Part shown: positions 61,589 through 64,000 of the stretch, one piece after another
Position numbering within the stretch: position 1 is the first letter of the stretch
Layout: every line of letters begins with the position of its first letter
Origin: CBDBKL01 sp965206675
GTDB lineage: Bacteria > Bdellovibrionota > Bdellovibrionia > Bdellovibrionales > JAKFYE01
DNA length: 64,000 nt
NCBI GenBank assembly: GCA_965206675.1
Contig: CBDBKL010000008.1
Coordinates: 310,001-374,000 of the forward strand
Reading direction: 5' to 3'
Program-made: the position numbers and the translations under genes
The notes under the pieces: model-generated
What the model was told of the DNA's origin: nothing
Databases searched by the model: none
Seen by the model: only the letters and a program-made list of their open reading frames with translations

Positions 61589-62804
61589 AGAACGTATTCA
61601 TCGTCATATTATTAAAAACAAAGAATCTGTTGATAAATGGTTTTTAGATCACAGAGAGCAGATGTTTGTTCCCGTTTATTTGAGCGTCGACATCCGAGAT
61701 GCAGGATATAAAATTGCACCTGTAGATGCTAATATTTTTCCAGCGGGTTTTAATAATATTTGCCAGGCAGATCAAGAGGATTCTTCGGAAACAATAAAGT
61801 TATATTTAGAGAATCTTTATTCTAATTCTAACAAAAAAATTGCTATTATTACAGAAGAGCATACGAAAAACGCCTATTATTGGGAAAGTGTTTCAATACT
61901 GAAGGATATTTTGAGTGCGGCAGGGTATACAGTATTTTTGACTTTCCCTAGGGATTTAACATCTTCGTTGTCTGTAAAAACAGCCTCTGGAAAAAGTCTG
62001 AGCATAGAGCCCAGTGAAGTTTCGGGTGAAAATTTAAAAATCAATGGTGAGCTTTGTGATATTGTTTTAGGAAACAATGATTTTTCTGAATCTCGGCGAG
62101 AGTGGGCTAGCGGATTACCAATGAACCCTCCGAGGGAACTCGGGTGGCATCAGAGGAAAAAGAGTCATCATTTTAAATATTACAATCAGTTTGCACAGGA
62201 GTTTTGTGATTTGATTGGGGTTGATCCTTGGTGTTTGCAAATCGAAACCAGAGAGTTTGAAGGTCAGGACATTTTTAATGAAGATGGGAGAGTTTTTGCA
62301 GCAAAGGAAGCGGGGTCATTGTTTGAAAGTCTTAATAAGAAATATGACTCTTATGGTATTTCAGAAAAGCCTTATCTTTTTATAAAAAACAATTCAGGGA
62401 CATATGGGTTAGCTGTTGCGAAGTTAGATACTCCAGAAGATATTTTGTCTTGGAACAATCGTACGAGAACGAAGATGAAGGCGGCAAAGGGTGGAACGAG
62501 TATTGGGGGATTTATTTTTCAAGAGGGATTGCGATCTGCTTTAACGATTGACGATAATATATGTGAACCGACGATTTATTTATTTGGCCATCGTTTATTG
62601 GGGGGATTTTTAAGAGCGCATGGGGGAAAAGATGCAACGGAGAGTTTGAATGCTCCGGGGGCTATTTACAGAAAGTTATGTGTGAGTGATTTAAGGGTGA
62701 ATATTGACGGTTATCCTATGGAAAACGTGTATGGTTGGATCGCCAAGCTCAGTGCCTTAGCTGTCGGCCAAGAAGCCAAAGATTTGGGAGTTTCAAAGGT
62801 TTAA
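61569..62804 (+). CDS. gshA: Glutamate-cysteine ligase (PF08886 GshA type)
   Basis: A 411-residue enzyme, from a GTG start inside the preceding gene. It makes gamma-glutamylcysteine, the first step of glutathione synthesis. The family is recognised from MFVPVYLSVDIRDAGYKIAPVDANIFPAGFNNI, then PYLFIKNNSGTYGLAV, then FIFQEGL and GRLLGGFLRAHGG-like (here HRLLGGFLRAHGG). This proteobacterial type is unrelated in sequence to E. coli GshA. No gshB is adjacent. A possible terminator follows at 62812. Confidence 0.88.
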   Translation: METLDIKERIHRHIIKNKESVDKWFLDHREQMFVPVYLSVDIRDAGYKIAPVDANIFPAGFNNICQADQEDSSETIKLYLENLYSNSNKKIAIITEEHTKNAYYWESVSILKDILSAAGYTVFLTFPRDLTSSLSVKTASGKSLSIEPSEVSGENLKINGELCDIVLGNNDFSESRREWASGLPMNPPRELGWHQRKKSHHFKYYNQFAQEFCDLIGVDPWCLQIETREFEGQDIFNEDGRVFAAKEAGSLFESLNKKYDSYGISEKPYLFIKNNSGTYGLAVAKLDTPEDILSWNNRTRTKMKAAKGGTSIGGFIFQEGLRSALTIDDNICEPTIYLFGHRLLGGFLRAHGGKDATESLNAPGAIYRKLCVSDLRVNIDGYPMENVYGWIAKLSALAVGQEAKDLGVSKV

Positions 62805-62811
62805 GTATCAA

Positions 62812-62848
62812 CCCCTCTTCTACCTTTTTGCAGAATGGGGATTTTTTT
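62812..62848 (+). terminator. Possible rho-independent terminator after gshA
   Basis: CCCC and TTC (62812-62820) can pair with GAA and GGGG (62833-62840), with a mismatch between the two helices, and seven T follow. The stem is imperfect. Confidence 0.5.
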
Positions 62849-62927
62849 AGGGGGTGAGATACAAAACTATACATGGATTCTGTATAAAATCTAGACAACT
62901 CCCAAGTTTATAGTCCTGAATTGCGAG

Positions 62928-63971
62928 GTGAAGGTGGACGATCTTAGAGGTAAATTTTCAGAACATTTATTTTTTCTAGACAATGGAGTTTTTCGCAGAT
63001 TTACCAATAAAAATACTCCAGACAAAGAGATAAAAAGATTTTGGCACCATGACCTTTTTTTAACTAACGGACAATCTTCTGGTTTTCGCAGATTTTTTCA
63101 TCCATCTTTATTTCTAGAGTACATTGGAAAGTCTGGCAAAGAACAATTACCAATTTTGAGTAAAAAATCAATTTTAAAAAAAGCAAAAAATGAATTAAGA
63201 AAAAACGATGCTCCTCTAGTTGATATGATTTTAGAAATTGCCCAGAAAAAACTTTCTTCTGAGACAGATGAAAGAAGAATTTTATCAGTAGAGTCATTAA
63301 ATAAAAAGAGAGCGGAGCAAAGAGAGTTCACTCACCTTCTAAGTACTAAATTTTATGAAGATCTTGTTCTAATAATTGATGACGGTTTATTGGAAAATAT
63401 AAAATTTTATTTAGCTTTAGATTTTACAATGAAATGTCACGGCGGTGTAGGTGGTCTTAACAAAAGACAGAGAGGTTGGTGGCAGGTCAATCATTATGGG
63501 CGCATTTTGTCATGGTTTTATTATTTTGATAAACAAAAAATCAATATATCCATGACACGGCTTTATTCAAAAATGTTGGAGAACATCGAAGAAACCGACG
63601 AAACTGGAGAAGAAATAAAAAAATGGATTCAAGAAAAGGGACCAAACTTTAAAAATGATGTGAAAACTTTTGAGGATATGGCCGATTGCGATTTAACTCA
63701 ATTTGTTTGTCATGGGGCTTTTGATAGTGAAGGTAACAAACGCCCCGTTGTCGCCGTCACTTTTGATAATGAGGAAGAAATAAAAAAACGGGTTAGTTTT
63801 TTTCAAAAAATATTTTTTTTAATAAATGAAAGATTTAAGCCTGTATTAAAGAAGGAACTAGAGGACTCAGAGGCTTCAAAAAAAATTTGTCAAAAGCAAG
63901 GAGCTATTGCCTTTGTTTGCCAGAATTCCGGAAAAATAAAAAACTTAGTAGATACCAAGTTTTTAAAATAA
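62928..63971 (+). CDS. Protein of unknown function
   Basis: A 347-residue soluble, Lys-rich protein from GTG at 62928 (a second GTG at 62934 has the better-placed GAGGTG). Near the N-terminus two similar short segments occur, FLDNGVFRRFTNKN and FLTNGQSSGFRRFFHPSLF, which may be an internal repeat. The middle holds KCHGGVGGLNKRQRGWWQVNHYGRILSW, a Gly/Trp-rich stretch that could be a catalytic or binding loop. No signal peptide or membrane helix is visible and I recognise no family. It is the last gene before the window edge. Confidence 0.65.
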   Translation: MKVDDLRGKFSEHLFFLDNGVFRRFTNKNTPDKEIKRFWHHDLFLTNGQSSGFRRFFHPSLFLEYIGKSGKEQLPILSKKSILKKAKNELRKNDAPLVDMILEIAQKKLSSETDERRILSVESLNKKRAEQREFTHLLSTKFYEDLVLIIDDGLLENIKFYLALDFTMKCHGGVGGLNKRQRGWWQVNHYGRILSWFYYFDKQKINISMTRLYSKMLENIEETDETGEEIKKWIQEKGPNFKNDVKTFEDMADCDLTQFVCHGAFDSEGNKRPVVAVTFDNEEEIKKRVSFFQKIFFLINERFKPVLKKELEDSEASKKICQKQGAIAFVCQNSGKIKNLVDTKFLK

Positions 63972-64000
63972 AGAGGGAAGCCTTTAATTATTGATACATC

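Overview
This is an AT-rich Gram-negative chromosome segment, densely coded on both strands. It carries an outer-membrane maintenance toolkit (Tol-type genes, an Mla-type lipid transporter, many lipoproteins and exported proteins), an NADP-type isocitrate dehydrogenase with the rest of a TCA block, SUF iron-sulfur assembly, a pair of ArsA/GET3-like ATPases and a GshA of the PF08886 type. Together these suggest a proteobacterium in the wide sense, possibly Bdellovibrionota or a related 'deltaproteobacterial' lineage. The lineage call is inference, since there is no rRNA in the window. Two tRNA genes are present (Leu-GAG, Phe-GAA).

Layout. 1-6.1 kb: exported proteins (one fused to a DnaQ-type exonuclease domain), a second DnaQ-like exonuclease, a ferredoxin, and a RodZ-like/TPR-lipoprotein pair next to a MITE-like element. 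6.1-10.9 kb: a minus-strand energy block read icd, mdh, sucC, sucD, ndk. 10.9-14.9 kb: an Mla/MCE lipid transport operon with two different ATPases, two permeases and one MCE protein. 15-19 kb: a histone-like protein, three small overlapping membrane/exported genes (Tad/GspF-like), a membrane kinase with a PEGA-like tail, and uppP. 19-25.3 kb: a cystathionine synthase/lyase, the rpsF-DUF2232-rplI-dnaB cluster (rpsR missing), an FHA protein and a hydrolase. 25.3-37 kb is the accessory part: tRNA-Leu and tRNA-Phe each followed by a copy of the same structured repeat, a Fic protein, a decayed AAA ATPase gene, exported proteins, a HAD phosphatase operon and a broken FAD oxidoreductase. 37-46 kb: dusB, an epimerase, PAP2, a cyclophilin and tolB-tolA-tolR-tolQ, then a GDPD and a secreted coiled-coil protein. 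46-51.8 kb: Rrf2 regulator-sufB-C-D-S-nfu. 51.8-64 kb: a lipoprotein metallopeptidase pair, an EnvC-like protein with CtpA, trigger factor, the ArsA-like pair, an EI24 membrane protein, gshA and an unrecognised gene.

Most striking points. (1) The Mla-type operon encodes two diverged ATPases whose substitutions (Walker B Glu to Asp and H-loop His to Asn in one, a Tyr in the signature motif of the other) all fall in one of the two composite ATP sites, so a heteromeric lipid transporter with one degenerate site is predicted. (2) A structured repeat of about 200 bp follows both tRNA genes directly, and in each case it ends with a duplicate of that tRNA's own T-arm starting at the same tRNA base (C56). 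This looks like a tRNA-targeting non-autonomous element. (3) Several simple-sequence tracts lie at positions that control expression: G8 abutting a start codon, G10 at a ribosome binding site, C9 that breaks an FAD-oxidase reading frame, C8T8 and (AG)17 in upstream regions. They look like phase-variation loci. (4) A palindromic repeat family and a separate MITE-like element sit at operon boundaries.
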